A stretch of 46,065 nucleotides of DNA from Micrococcales bacterium 31B (GCA_022803075.1 JAFFTF010000002.1:476441-522505), one strand, 5' to 3'. Shown: positions 8,635 to 17,315, counted from the first letter of the stretch. The notes: generated by a model not told the origin, from the letters alone. A program made the numbers and translations.

Positions 8635-8922
8635 CTCGGAGACTCCTCCGCCCCGCTGGCGCCCCCGCGCACAGCTTACTCGGCGACGATTCGCCCCCGG
8701 CGAGCGGCACTATCTTGCGTTTCGCCGCGCCCGTCGTGAACGACTCGGGCAATCGCGCGTACTTTAGGCCAGAATGGGGGTGTGAGTGAATGTCGCCCCG
8801 GTAGCCCCCTAACCAGCACCCCAACCCAGGGCACCAGCAGCCCGTTGACCAGTTCATTGTGCGGGCCGCCGGCCCGAGCCCTCGAGGGCGTTACATCGTC
8901 GCAACCGCGGGGCGCCGCCCGC

Positions 8923-9429
8923 GTGCGTCCCGGCGGCCCCGTGCGCGCGACATTGGCCACGGCCCTCGCGGTGGTGGCAGTGCTGGGTCTGGCCGCCTGC
9001 ACTAATTCCGACTCGGGTGACGACGCAGTGGCCTCCCCCACCGCCACGGTGAGCACCCCTGCCGCCGACAAGGACACCGCCACGGGCGCCCTCATCGACG
9101 GGTTTCCCAGCGAGCTGATCGGCCCCCTCTCCGGCTCCACCATCGTGACGTCATCGCGCACCCCCGCCACCGACCACACGGTGTTCAGCGTCAATGCCAC
9201 CACCTCGAGCACCATGGAACAGGTGCAGCAGCACTATCAAAATCTGCTCCTCACCAAGGGTTACGCCCTGCTGCCGCCCACCTCAAGCGCCACGCTCTCG
9301 ACGTACACCTACGCCAAGTCGGGTTCGACCGACATCGTCACGGTCACCGCCACAGCGGCGCCCGCCGACAACCCCTCGGGTCCCATCTCGTACACCGCCG
9401 TCGCGACGCTCGCCAACGCAGCAGCCTGA
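8923..9429 (+). CDS. Putative lipoprotein of unknown function
   Basis: Not recognised beyond being a lipoprotein. A hydrophobic signal (ATLATALAVVAVLGLAAC) ends in the lipobox LAAC with Cys codon 8998-9000. The mature part of about 143 residues is Thr/Ser/Ala-rich and has no Cys. It contains STMEQVQQHYQNLLLTKGYA, which looks like one alpha/beta domain. The frame is open from a GTG at 8782, but that would put about 55 residues before the hydrophobic core, too long for a signal peptide. GTG 8923 or GTG 8941 is more likely; neither has a clear ribosome site. The stop overlaps the next start (TGATG), so it is translationally coupled to the prenyl synthase. Confidence 0.65.
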   Translation: MRPGGPVRATLATALAVVAVLGLAACTNSDSGDDAVASPTATVSTPAADKDTATGALIDGFPSELIGPLSGSTIVTSSRTPATDHTVFSVNATTSSTMEQVQQHYQNLLLTKGYALLPPTSSATLSTYTYAKSGSTDIVTVTATAAPADNPSGPISYTAVATLANAAA

Positions 9430-10595
9430 TGGCCGGCGACTCCACTTCGCCGAGCCCGGCAGAGTTCACGCGGCTTGTCGCGCAGTGCATCGAGCGTTAC
9501 GGCCGCGCCCGAGGCGAAAGCCTCGCCCGGCACGACTCGAGCGCAGGCACCCTGGTCGATGCCGCACGCGGCCAGGTCGGCCACGGCAAGTTCGTGCGGC
9601 CTCAACTCGTGCACATCGCCTGGCAGGGCTGGGGTGGCGCCCCCGCCACTCAGCCCAGCGACCCGGCAGTCGTTGCGGGAGCCGCGATCGAGTTCTTTCA
9701 GGCCGCAGCCCTGATCCAGGACGACGTGTTCGACGCGTCCGACACTCGCCGCGGTCAGCCCGCCACACACCGTCGCCTCGAGGTCATTCATCGCGAGTCC
9801 GGGTGGCTCGGTCGTTCAGAGCACTTTGGCGAGGTCAGCGCCGTGCTCGCGAGCGACCTCTGCCTGGTCTGGTCAGAGACCCTGTTTGGCACGCTCGGGC
9901 TGGCCCCAGACCACCTCGCGCGCGTCTCGTTCGACTCCATGCGCGAAGTTGTCACCCTCGGGCAGTATCTCGATTTTCTGGTCCAGGCTGACGGCTACGA
10001 CGGCCCGAGCGAAGACGCGGGTGCCACCCCTCCTCCAGGGGTGCCGGACGCCGCGGTGGCCGGGTTCCCAGCCCACCTGGCGTCCCCGGCTCTCGCGGCC
10101 GCTTTCACCGTGATCCGCAACAAGACCGTGAGCTATACCACCGTGTCTCCCCTCCAGATCGGGGCGGCCCTTGCGGGTGGTGGCACCGAGATCATGGCTG
10201 AATGCGAACGCATCGGTGTACCTCTCGGCACGGCCTACCAATTGCATGACGATTGGTTGGGCGTCTTTGGAGACCCGGCCACGACGGGAAAACCCGCGGG
10301 CGACGACATTCGCGAGGGCAAGCGAACCGCGATGCTCGCGCTGGCGCATGCCGCCGCGACGCCCGCGCAACGGGCCGTGTTGGACGCGAACGTGGGCGCC
10401 GATGCCCTCACCCCCGAAGGGTTGGCCGCGGTGCGTTCGGTGCTGACCGAGACGCGCGCGGTCGAGTACATCGAGCGGCGCATCGCCGACCTCCACCTGG
10501 AGTCCGCGGCGGCCATCGCGGAGAGCAGCATTAACGACTCGGGCCGCGCCCAGCTCACGCACTTTGTGGAGCGCATCGCGGGTCGCACCAAATAA
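9429..10595 (+). CDS. idsA: Polyprenyl (geranylgeranyl-type) diphosphate synthase
   Basis: Trans-prenyltransferase that elongates allylic diphosphates with isopentenyl diphosphate, supplying precursors for quinones, carotenoids or polyprenyl lipids. First Asp-rich motif DDVFD at residues 98-102, followed by TRRGQPATHR. Second Asp-rich region HDDWLGVFGD starts at residue 273 and runs into GKPAGDDIREGKRT. The DDxxG form of the second motif is usual in actinobacterial IdsA/GrcC-like enzymes. The ATG at 9429 overlaps the upstream stop. Chain length cannot be read safely from sequence. It occupies the position of idsA2 (Rv2173) in M. tuberculosis. A strong hairpin follows the stop. Confidence 0.9.
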   Translation: MAGDSTSPSPAEFTRLVAQCIERYGRARGESLARHDSSAGTLVDAARGQVGHGKFVRPQLVHIAWQGWGGAPATQPSDPAVVAGAAIEFFQAAALIQDDVFDASDTRRGQPATHRRLEVIHRESGWLGRSEHFGEVSAVLASDLCLVWSETLFGTLGLAPDHLARVSFDSMREVVTLGQYLDFLVQADGYDGPSEDAGATPPPGVPDAAVAGFPAHLASPALAAAFTVIRNKTVSYTTVSPLQIGAALAGGGTEIMAECERIGVPLGTAYQLHDDWLGVFGDPATTGKPAGDDIREGKRTAMLALAHAAATPAQRAVLDANVGADALTPEGLAAVRSVLTETRAVEYIERRIADLHLESAAAIAESSINDSGRAQLTHFVERIAGRTK

Positions 10596-10627
10596 ATGAA
10601 GGCGCCACCCGTGGGTGGCGCCTTCAT
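10596..10627. terminator. Bidirectional hairpin terminator between convergent genes
   Basis: Perfect 15-bp stem: ATGAAGGCGCCACCC (10596-10610) and GGGTGGCGCCTTCAT (10613-10627) with a 2-nt spacer. It starts at the base after the prenyl synthase stop and lies 36 bp from the stop of the convergent gene. T-tracts are poor on both sides. Confidence 0.7.
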
Positions 10628-10662
10628 GCCGGGCACTGGGCGACCGCAGTCAAGTCACCCGC

Positions 10663-11046
10663 CTAAAACGCGAGGGCCTGCGCGCGCCTGCGAACTTCGC
10701 CGCGCTGACCGCTGCGCAGTTGGCCGATCGGAGTGCCGGGCAGCGTGTCGTCCTCGGTAAACAGCCAGGTGATGGCCTCTTCGACGGAGAATCCGCCGTC
10801 AAGCAGCAGGGTCGCGGTGCCGTGCAGGGAGGGGATGGGCTCGCCGTTTTGAATGAAGTCGGCGGGAATGCTGCGGATCTTGCGCTCTCCCCATTTGAGG
10901 GAGAGCAGCCGGTTTTCGTCGACGAGGCGGCGAACATGACCCACGTCGCAGCCCATCAACTCGGCGGCGTCAGGATAGTTCAGCCACTCGGTCACGAGGC
11001 GGGCCAATTCGGTGTATGCGGGGTTCGGTGCTTCTGCTTCACTCAC
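10663..11046 (-). CDS. Rv2175c family DNA-binding protein
   Basis: Small regulator of 127 residues with an N-terminal winged helix-turn-helix (LVTEWLNYPDAAELMGCDVG, then HVRRLVDENRLLSLKWGERK) and a C-terminal part (GFSVEEAITWLFTEDDTLPG) typical of the Rv2175c family. In M. tuberculosis, Rv2175c binds DNA and is phosphorylated by PknL, encoded next to it. Here it is divergent from a PASTA kinase, so the arrangement is conserved. The mycobacterial protein is phosphorylated near its N-terminus; the only candidates there here are Ser2 and Thr13. The start is GTG at 11046 with a weak ribosome site. Confidence 0.9.
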   Translation of the reverse strand: MSEAEAPNPAYTELARLVTEWLNYPDAAELMGCDVGHVRRLVDENRLLSLKWGERKIRSIPADFIQNGEPIPSLHGTATLLLDGGFSVEEAITWLFTEDDTLPGTPIGQLRSGQRGEVRRRAQALAF

Positions 11047-11122
11047 GTACTAAGGTTCTCACGAGTCTCAGTGAACCTGAGGCAACGGGTGCGCCGTTGC
11101 CACGAATGTCGCGACAATTTCA

Positions 11123-11128
11123 TAGAAT
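11123..11128 (+). promoter_or_regulatory. -10 element for a leaderless kinase transcript
   Basis: TAGAAT ends 6 nt before the GTG start at 11135, the spacing at which transcription would begin at the start codon itself. No Shine-Dalgarno sequence precedes the GTG. TTGCCA at 11097 could be a -35, but the 20-bp gap is long. Confidence 0.5.
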
Positions 11129-11134
11129 GTCGAA

Positions 11135-13072
11135 GTGAATAATCCAGGTATCGACCCGCTTGTCGGCAGAGTCATCGACCGCCGCTACACGGTACAGGGC
11201 CTGGTTGCGCACGGCGGCATGGCCACGGTTTACGTAGCCCTCGACAATCGCCTTGAACGCGAAGTGGCACTCAAGGTGCTGCACCCACACCTGGCCGAGA
11301 ATCACAATTTTGTGCGCCGCTTTTACCGCGAGGCCAAACTTGCGGCGGGCATCAGCAATCCGCACATCGTGTCGATGTTCGACCAGGGCCAAGACGGTGA
11401 CCTGTGCTTTCTCGCCATGGAGTACGTACCTGGCCAGACCCTGCGCGGCCTTCTGCAGAGCCGCCCCGACCCGAACCGCGGAATCGATGATGACATGGTC
11501 ATGGCGCTCGCCATTCCCATCGTGGAGGCCCTGGTGGCCGCGCACGAGGCGGGGCTTGTGCACCGTGACATCAAGCCCGAGAACGTGTTGATTTCACGCT
11601 CAGGCCGGGTCAAGGTCGCAGACTTTGGCCTTGCCCGTGCCGCCGGCACCTCGACCGCCACGTCGACCGTGCTGGGCACCGTGGCCTATGCCGCGCCCGA
11701 AGTCTTGCACGCCGACACGCCCGATCACCGCTCCGACATGTATTCGCTGGGAATCATGCTCTTCGAACTCGTCACGGGGCATCTCCCCTTCGTCGGCGAC
11801 GCACCGCTACGAGTAGCGTTCCAGCAGGTCAATGAGCCCATTCAGCCACCTTCGGCCGCCTACGCGGGCAGTTCGGCAACCTTCGACGAGATTATCTTGT
11901 GGACGGCCGCGAAGAATCCCGTCGAGCGCCCTGACACCGCGCGCGAACTCCTGCATCGACTGCGCTCGTTGACCCCGCTCGACGACCGCGCCCTCACCGA
12001 GACCCTGCGGCGCACCGCTCCCCTACCTCTCTCCGCGGCGACTCCCGCAAACGGGTCCTTGGCCGAGAAGGGCTCGACGACGGCCCTCCCCCAGCCCGTG
12101 CCCCGCCGACCCGACCGCATCAAGGCGGCCCCCGTGGCGTCCACCACGCCGCCCTCCTCGGCCCTCGCCCAGCGCAGGCGTCGGCGCCGCACGTGGGCCA
12201 TCCCGGTAGCGACGGTGCTGGTCCTGGGGCTCGGCGCGGGCGGCTACCTCTGGTACACCGAATACGGGCCGGGCTCTCTGCGCACCCTGCCGGCGGTGGC
12301 GAATCTGGCTCTCGCCGACGCGAACCGACAAATCAGCACGTCAAGCCTGCAAACGCGCACGGTGGAGCAATTCAGCGACACCGTGCCTGCGGGCACCGTG
12401 ATCGGCACTGTGCCCGGCGCGGGCCAGGTATCGAAGGATGCCGTCGTCACGCTGACCGTCTCGAAGGGGCCGGAGTTCACGCTCGTGCCGCTCGTGGAGG
12501 GCAAAACGCAAGCAGACGCCGAGGCGGCCCTGAAGAAGGCCGGCCTCGGGGTGAGCGTGCCCGAGCCGCAGTACAGCGAGGACGTCGCAGAGGGCCTGGT
12601 CATCAAGCAGACCTTTCAAGAGAATGAGCGCGTCAAGAGCGGCACCCAGGTGGAGATCGTCGTCTCCAAGGGGCGCGAGCCCATCACCGTGCCCACCGAC
12701 TTGGCGGGCAAAACACGTGATGAGGCGAAGGGGCAGATCGAGGGGGCTGATCTCACGTACGCCGCAACCGAGCAATTCAGCGACACCGTCGCGGCTGGCG
12801 TCGTGATCTCGCAAGAACCCACCAGCGGCACCCTGTTCCGCGGCGACACGGTGACCGTGGTCGTCTCCAAGGGCCCCGAGCTCGTGCAAGTACCGCGCGT
12901 CATCGGTAAGTCCGAGGCCGATGCGAAGCAAGAGCTCGCCGACGCCGGTTTCGAGGTCGCCGTGACCTACTCTCCCTTCGACGCACCCGTGCTGGACATC
13001 GTGCGCACGCAGTCGCTCGAGGGCGGCACGATGGTGCGCAAGGGCTCAACCATCACGCTTGGCGTGGTCTAG
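11135..13072 (+). CDS. pknL: Membrane Ser/Thr protein kinase with four PASTA domains (PknL position)
   Basis: Hanks-type receptor kinase. The cytoplasmic kinase domain (about 1-280) has the glycine loop VAHGGMATVY, Lys47 in VALKVL, catalytic HRDIKPEN (143-150), DFG (163-165) and a Thr/Ser-rich activation loop (AGTSTATSTVLGT). After a basic Pro-rich linker comes one transmembrane helix (about 352-370). Four extracellular PASTA units follow from about 380 to the end, each closing with a VSKGPE-like turn except the last. PASTA domains sense muropeptides, so a role in cell wall or division control is likely. M. tuberculosis PknL at this locus, as I recall, lacks PASTA, so this resembles PknB in architecture. 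GTG start at 11135, apparently leaderless. The stop overlaps that of the convergent gene. Confidence 0.93.
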   Translation: MNNPGIDPLVGRVIDRRYTVQGLVAHGGMATVYVALDNRLEREVALKVLHPHLAENHNFVRRFYREAKLAAGISNPHIVSMFDQGQDGDLCFLAMEYVPGQTLRGLLQSRPDPNRGIDDDMVMALAIPIVEALVAAHEAGLVHRDIKPENVLISRSGRVKVADFGLARAAGTSTATSTVLGTVAYAAPEVLHADTPDHRSDMYSLGIMLFELVTGHLPFVGDAPLRVAFQQVNEPIQPPSAAYAGSSATFDEIILWTAAKNPVERPDTARELLHRLRSLTPLDDRALTETLRRTAPLPLSAATPANGSLAEKGSTTALPQPVPRRPDRIKAAPVASTTPPSSALAQRRRRRRTWAIPVATVLVLGLGAGGYLWYTEYGPGSLRTLPAVANLALADANRQISTSSLQTRTVEQFSDTVPAGTVIGTVPGAGQVSKDAVVTLTVSKGPEFTLVPLVEGKTQADAEAALKKAGLGVSVPEPQYSEDVAEGLVIKQTFQENERVKSGTQVEIVVSKGREPITVPTDLAGKTRDEAKGQIEGADLTYAATEQFSDTVAAGVVISQEPTSGTLFRGDTVTVVVSKGPELVQVPRVIGKSEADAKQELADAGFEVAVTYSPFDAPVLDIVRTQSLEGGTMVRKGSTITLGVV

Positions 13073-14118
13073 CAGTCCGCGAGGGCACTCGCGATCGCAT
13101 CGGCCGCCGTCGCAGCGTGTTGGGGGGTCACGTTGAGGTGGGTCACCGCGCGCAGCATACTCGGCCCGAGGGCCGCGACCAGGACGCCCCGGTCCGCCAG
13201 AGTCGCGGCCACCTCCTGGGCCCGGGGTACCGTGAGCACCACAATGTTGGTCTCGACGGAGGCGGGGTCGACGCTCGACGGCATGGCCTCGTGCGCCGCG
13301 CGCGCTATGGCCTGAGCTGCAGCGTGGTCCTCGGCAAGCCGCGCCACGTGGTGGTCAAGGGCGTACTCCATGGCCGCGGCGAGGATCCCAATTTGGCGCA
13401 GGCCTCCCCCGAGACGCTTGCGCAGCACTCGGGCTGCAGCGATGCGCTCCCGGCTGCCCAGCAGCAGGGATCCGACGGGCGCGCCGAGACCCTTCGAGAA
13501 GCACAGCGACACCGAATCGGCGAGACCACCATAGGTTCTGGCGTCGATGCCGGTCGCGACCATCGCGTTGAACAGGCGCGCCCCATCGAGGTGCACTGCG
13601 AGGCCCCGCTCGCGAGCGCCCGCGTAGAGGGCTTCAATCTGGTCGAGCGGTTGCACGCGGCCACCCCCGAAGTTGTGGGTGTTTTCGTAGGCGAGCACGC
13701 GCGTAGACACCAAATAGGGGCCCGCGTCGGGGGTCGCCGCGGCCAGCATCTCCGTGGCGTCGAGGAGGCCCTGCCGCGGGCCCTGTGCGGCGCCGACTGT
13801 GCGGGTCGTGATACCCGTGACGGCTCCGTGCGCTCCCATTTCGGCCCGCACCACGTGCGCCGTGAGGTCGCAGATCATTTCGGTGCCGGGCTCGCAGAGG
13901 GTCGCCACGCCAATAATGTTGGAGAGCGAACCGGACGGCATGAACAGTGCCGCCTCGTGGCCGAACTGGTCGGCCACGCGCTCCTGCAGGGCGTTCATCG
14001 TCGGGTCGGCGCCGTAGACGTCGTCGCCCACGGGCGCCGCGAACATGGCGCGACGCATCGCGTCGGTGGGTTCGGTGACGGTGTCGGAGAGCAGGTTTAC
14101 GGGGCGCGCAGCAGTCAT
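13069..14118 (-). CDS. ltaE: Low-specificity L-threonine aldolase (PLP-dependent)
   Basis: PLP enzyme of fold type I that splits threonine or allo-threonine to glycine and acetaldehyde. The N-terminus LLSDTVTEPTDAMRRAM and GDDVYGADPT are family signatures, as are HNFGGGRVQPLDQI and LAVHLDGARLFNA. The Schiff-base Lys is in LCFSKGLGAPVGSLLLG. At 349 residues it is normal length. Its stop codon (CTA on the plus strand, 13069-13071) overlaps the kinase stop in a shared CTAG. Not normally part of this locus in mycobacteria, so it may be a lineage insertion. A close PLP aldolase or lyase with another substrate cannot be excluded. Confidence 0.9.
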   Translation of the reverse strand: MTAARPVNLLSDTVTEPTDAMRRAMFAAPVGDDVYGADPTMNALQERVADQFGHEAALFMPSGSLSNIIGVATLCEPGTEMICDLTAHVVRAEMGAHGAVTGITTRTVGAAQGPRQGLLDATEMLAAATPDAGPYLVSTRVLAYENTHNFGGGRVQPLDQIEALYAGARERGLAVHLDGARLFNAMVATGIDARTYGGLADSVSLCFSKGLGAPVGSLLLGSRERIAAARVLRKRLGGGLRQIGILAAAMEYALDHHVARLAEDHAAAQAIARAAHEAMPSSVDPASVETNIVVLTVPRAQEVAATLADRGVLVAALGPSMLRAVTHLNVTPQHAATAADAIASALADC

Positions 14119-14151
14119 GCCGACCAGCCTGACACGCTCCGAATCGACAAA

Positions 14152-14191
14152 GCGGCCGGTTATCGGTGCGTGAGCACAGATAACCGGCCGC
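14152..14191 (-). terminator. Terminator of the DAHP synthase gene
   Basis: Stem of 13 bp: GCGGCCGGTTATC (14152-14164) and GATAACCGGCCGC (14179-14191) around a 14-nt loop. Read on the minus strand, the stem is followed by TTTGTC. It lies 42 bp past the DAHP synthase stop and ahead of the aldolase start. Confidence 0.75.
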
Positions 14192-14232
14192 CTCTCGACG
14201 CTGCCCGCAGTCTGTGGGCGCGGCGCTTGCGC

Positions 14233-15621
14233 TTAGTTGCGGGACTCCAGCATTTCAGCCACGAGGAACGCCAGTTCGAGCGACTGTTGATGATTGAGGC
14301 GTGGGTCTACCAGCGTCTCGTAGCGAGCCTCGAGGCCCGCATCGTCAATCTCGCCGGCGCCGCCGAGGCACTCGGTGACATCGTCGCCGGTGAGTTCGAT
14401 GTGCAAGCCACCGGGTACGGTGCCGAGGTCGCGGTGCACCTCGAAGAAGCCCCGCACTTCGTCCATGACGTCGTCGAAGTGGCGCGTCTTGTAGCCGTTC
14501 GAACTGGTGATGGTGTTGCCATGCATCGGGTCGGTGATCCACACGACGTTGGCGCCCGCGTCGGTGACCGCCTTCACGAGGCCGGGCAGCACATCGCGGA
14601 TCGTGCCCGCACCCATGCGCGTGATGAACGTGAGGCGGCCCGGAATGTTCTCGGGGTTCAGTGTCTTCACGAACTCGAGGGCAATCTCGGGAGTCGTGGT
14701 GGGGCCGAGCTTCACGCCGATGGGGTTCTTCACCTTCGAGAGAAACTCGACGTGCGCGCCGTCCAACTGGCGGGTGCGCTCGCCGATCCACAAGAAGTGA
14801 CCCGAGCAGTCGTAGGGGTCGCCCGTGCGCGAGTCGATGCGGGTCAGCGCCTCTTCGTATTCGAGCAGCAGCGCCTCGTGGCTCGAGTAAAACTCGACGG
14901 TGCGCATTTCTTCGAAATTGGCGCCGACGGCATCCATGAAGCGAATCGCGCGATCCACCTCGCGGGCGAGCGATTCGTACTGTGCATTGGCGGGGTTCGC
15001 GACGAAGCCCTTGTTCCAGTCGTGCACGAGACGCAGGTCGGCGAAGCCGCCCGTCGTGAATGCGCGCAGCAGATTCAACGTCGCGCTCGACGTGTGGTAC
15101 ATCTTCAGCAGTCGCGCGGGGTCGGGCACTCGCGACTCGGCCGTGAACTCGAACCCGTTGACGGCGTCACCACGGTAGGCCGGCAGGGTCACGCCGTCGC
15201 GGGTTTCGTCGTTCGACGAGCGCGGCTTGGCGAACTGGCCCGCGAGGCGGCCCATCTTCACGACGGGCGTCGACGCACCGTACGTGAGCACGATCGCCAT
15301 CTGCAGAATGGTCTTGATCTTGTTGCGGATCCGGTTAGCGGTCGAATCGGCGAAGGTTTCGGCGCAGTCGCCGCCCTGCAAGACGAACGCCTCGCCGCGG
15401 CTCGCAGCCGCGAGGCGGGCCGTCAGATTGTCCATTTCGCCTGCGAACACCAGGGGCGGCAAGATAGCCAGTTCGGACGCCACGGCTTCCACCTTGGCCT
15501 GGTCCGGCCAGGTGGGTTGTTGCAGAGCGGGATACTGGCGCCACGTCGTTACGTCCACCGTGGACTGGGGGTCCGTCAAGGTCGTGGGGGCGGTACCGTC
15601 GGCATCAGGAATAGCAATCAC
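14233..15621 (-). CDS. aroG: Class II (plant-type) 3-deoxy-7-phosphoheptulonate synthase
   Basis: First step of the shikimate pathway: phosphoenolpyruvate plus erythrose 4-phosphate to DAHP, a metal-dependent reaction. Class II hallmarks are LPPLVFAGEMDNL, EAFVLQGGDCAETFADS, RMGRLAGQFAKPRSS, CSGHFLWIGERT, GVKLGPTT and WITDPMHGNTITSSNGYKTR. Length 462, normal for the actinobacterial enzyme (Rv2178c in M. tuberculosis). Start GTG at 15621. It may form a unit with the plsC-like gene upstream (80-bp gap), and it ends in a hairpin terminator. Feedback inhibition by aromatic amino acids is known in the family but cannot be judged here. Confidence 0.96.
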   Translation of the reverse strand: MIAIPDADGTAPTTLTDPQSTVDVTTWRQYPALQQPTWPDQAKVEAVASELAILPPLVFAGEMDNLTARLAAASRGEAFVLQGGDCAETFADSTANRIRNKIKTILQMAIVLTYGASTPVVKMGRLAGQFAKPRSSNDETRDGVTLPAYRGDAVNGFEFTAESRVPDPARLLKMYHTSSATLNLLRAFTTGGFADLRLVHDWNKGFVANPANAQYESLAREVDRAIRFMDAVGANFEEMRTVEFYSSHEALLLEYEEALTRIDSRTGDPYDCSGHFLWIGERTRQLDGAHVEFLSKVKNPIGVKLGPTTTPEIALEFVKTLNPENIPGRLTFITRMGAGTIRDVLPGLVKAVTDAGANVVWITDPMHGNTITSSNGYKTRHFDDVMDEVRGFFEVHRDLGTVPGGLHIELTGDDVTECLGGAGEIDDAGLEARYETLVDPRLNHQQSLELAFLVAEMLESRN

Positions 15622-15701
15622 GCGCCCAGGTTAGGTCAGGCGACATGCGGGGGCCAGCAAATTCCTAACGCGTGGCGTTGGGGTTCGTCACGTTTAGCGG
15701 C

Positions 15702-16448
15702 CTAGCCCTGGTCGGGTCGCTCCGTGGGGGGTGCGGCCGCGCGCTCGGCCTTCACGTCGGCCGCGTAGCGGTCCACATAGGTCTGCCCACTTAGCCCCTG
15801 GATGCGCCGCATGATCTCGTCAGCCATCGCCCGGGCCGAGAGCCGCTGTTCATCGGATAACTCGTGCGCACCGGCCGACGGGGGTGCCGCGGCGACCCCA
15901 AAAAAATCGCGTGCAAACAGGGGCGCACCAAACTTCACGATGACCGGGTGACGCCGCGGAATGCGCGTCCCGATCGGTTGCACGAGGCCGGTATTGATCA
16001 TGGCGACGGGCACCACGGGTGCCCCGGATTCGAAGGCGAGCCGCGCCACGCCGCTCTTGGCTCGATACAGCATTCCGTCAGGACTACGCGTGCCCTCGGG
16101 ATAAATGCCAAGGTAGCTACCGGCCGCGAGGGTTTCGAGGCCGAGGCGCAGAGAGACGTCGGAGCCGGCGCCGCCGCTGCGATCCACGGGAAGCGTGCCG
16201 ACCTGGCGCACGAACCACGCCGTGAGGCGCCCCTTGAGCGAGCGATCCGTGAAGTAGTCGCTCTTGCCGAGAAAAACTATCTTGCGCGGGACGACCAATG
16301 GCAGAAACACGGAGTCACAAAAAGACAGGTGATTACTGGCAAGAATCACGGCGCCGTCCCCCGGCAGGTGATGCAACCCCTCGGTGCGCACAGGGAACAC
16401 AGCGTTCAGGATGGGCTTCAAGATGGCCTTGACCACTCCGTACATCAT
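15702..16448 (-). CDS. plsC: 1-acyl-sn-glycerol-3-phosphate acyltransferase (PlsC family)
   Basis: Transfers a fatty acyl chain to lysophosphatidate to give phosphatidate at the membrane. The catalytic H-x4-D is NHLSFCDSVFLP; the substrate motif is YPEGTRSPDG, with GVARLAFESGAPVVPVA after it. I placed the start at ATG 16448 (MMYGVVKAILKP), preceded by AAGGGA. The frame is open to 16589, but the extra 47 residues are Arg-rich and unlike the family. The C-terminal 80 residues are poorly conserved. Homologous to the acyltransferase near aroG in mycobacteria (Rv2182c), so its place is conserved. Acyl acceptor not proven. Confidence 0.9.
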   Translation of the reverse strand: MMYGVVKAILKPILNAVFPVRTEGLHHLPGDGAVILASNHLSFCDSVFLPLVVPRKIVFLGKSDYFTDRSLKGRLTAWFVRQVGTLPVDRSGGAGSDVSLRLGLETLAAGSYLGIYPEGTRSPDGMLYRAKSGVARLAFESGAPVVPVAMINTGLVQPIGTRIPRRHPVIVKFGAPLFARDFFGVAAAPPSAGAHELSDEQRLSARAMADEIMRRIQGLSGQTYVDRYAADVKAERAAAPPTERPDQG

Positions 16449-16667
16449 GTGTGTGTCCCTTCGGGGGCGCGTGCGTGCACACCCAGGTCGGTATGAGCGA
16501 GGATCCTGCGATTCCCTATCGTCCACCGCATAACGCGAATTGTCGATGCGGGGTTCCCGTCCGCGAGAGGAATGTCGCGCCCAAGCCACCCCGCACGCAC
16601 CTGCGCCGCCGATGCCAAGCGCGTAATATCGAGCCAGGACACAAAAACCTTGGCGTGGAAGGCCACC

Positions 16668-17315
16668 GTGAATTCATCACCTCGTAACGACGGCGCGCGC
16701 GACGCGTCGGACGATGAGACGCTGCGCGCGTTTAACGAAATCATGGCGCGCTGGGACGAACCCCTCCACACGGCGCAGTCGGCCGCGACCGAGGCTGAGG
16801 GTACGGCCATCGCGGCGGACGCCAATGCGGCCCGTCCCGAGATTCGCCGCGGTGCAGCCGAGAGTCGCAGCTCCACGGCCGAGGAACGCAGTGGGCGCAG
16901 CATGGCCGAGATGCGCAGATTGCAGGCCGAGCGTCGCCGTCGCGCCGAGGCCGCTGCAGCCGCAGCCAACCTTGCCCCCGTGCACGAGGAGTCCACCGGC
17001 GGGGGGCCTCGCGACGCAGATCTGAGTTACCTCGACGCGATGGAACGCGCCGAGGCTCTCATGGATGCGGACCCGGAGAACCACTTCGTTCCGCCCGAGC
17101 CCAAGACCTCGCTGCGCCCCCGCAACGCGGGAGCCGTCGCGGCCCTGGTCGCGTCGATTGTGATCGCCGTGGCCTTTGGCTTCTTCATTGATTCGCCACT
17201 CTCCGGCGCCATGACGGTGCTCGGCTGCACGATGTTCATCTTTTGCCTGGTGTACCTCGCCTTTAAGGCGGCCTCCACCCAGAATGCCGACAACAGCGAT
17301 GAGGGCACGGTCTAG
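16668..17315 (+). CDS. Hypothetical two-TM membrane protein with coiled coil
   Basis: Not recognised. The N-terminal 130 residues are hydrophilic. They carry an Arg/Glu/Ala-rich stretch likely to form a coiled coil (MAEMRRLQAERRRRAEAAAA), then an acidic part (LSYLDAMERAEALMDADPEN). Two adjacent transmembrane helices follow (VAALVASIVIAVAFGFF and MTVLGCTMFIFCLVYLAF), with a short polar tail. I chose GTG 16668 because GGAAGG lies 5 nt upstream; an in-frame ATG at 16572 lacks a ribosome site. It is divergent from plsC and convergent with the glucokinase gene. The cytoplasmic charged head on a hairpin anchor suggests a structural or scaffold role, which is inference only. Confidence 0.7.
   Translation: MNSSPRNDGARDASDDETLRAFNEIMARWDEPLHTAQSAATEAEGTAIAADANAARPEIRRGAAESRSSTAEERSGRSMAEMRRLQAERRRRAEAAAAAANLAPVHEESTGGGPRDADLSYLDAMERAEALMDADPENHFVPPEPKTSLRPRNAGAVAALVASIVIAVAFGFFIDSPLSGAMTVLGCTMFIFCLVYLAFKAASTQNADNSDEGTV

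Noticed and set aside
13117-15705. Very long plus-strand open frame (over 850 codons)
   Set aside because: It is antisense to threonine aldolase and DAHP synthase, both with complete catalytic motifs. The reading is rich in His/Arg/Gly and lacks any domain; it arises from high GC3 on the opposite strand.
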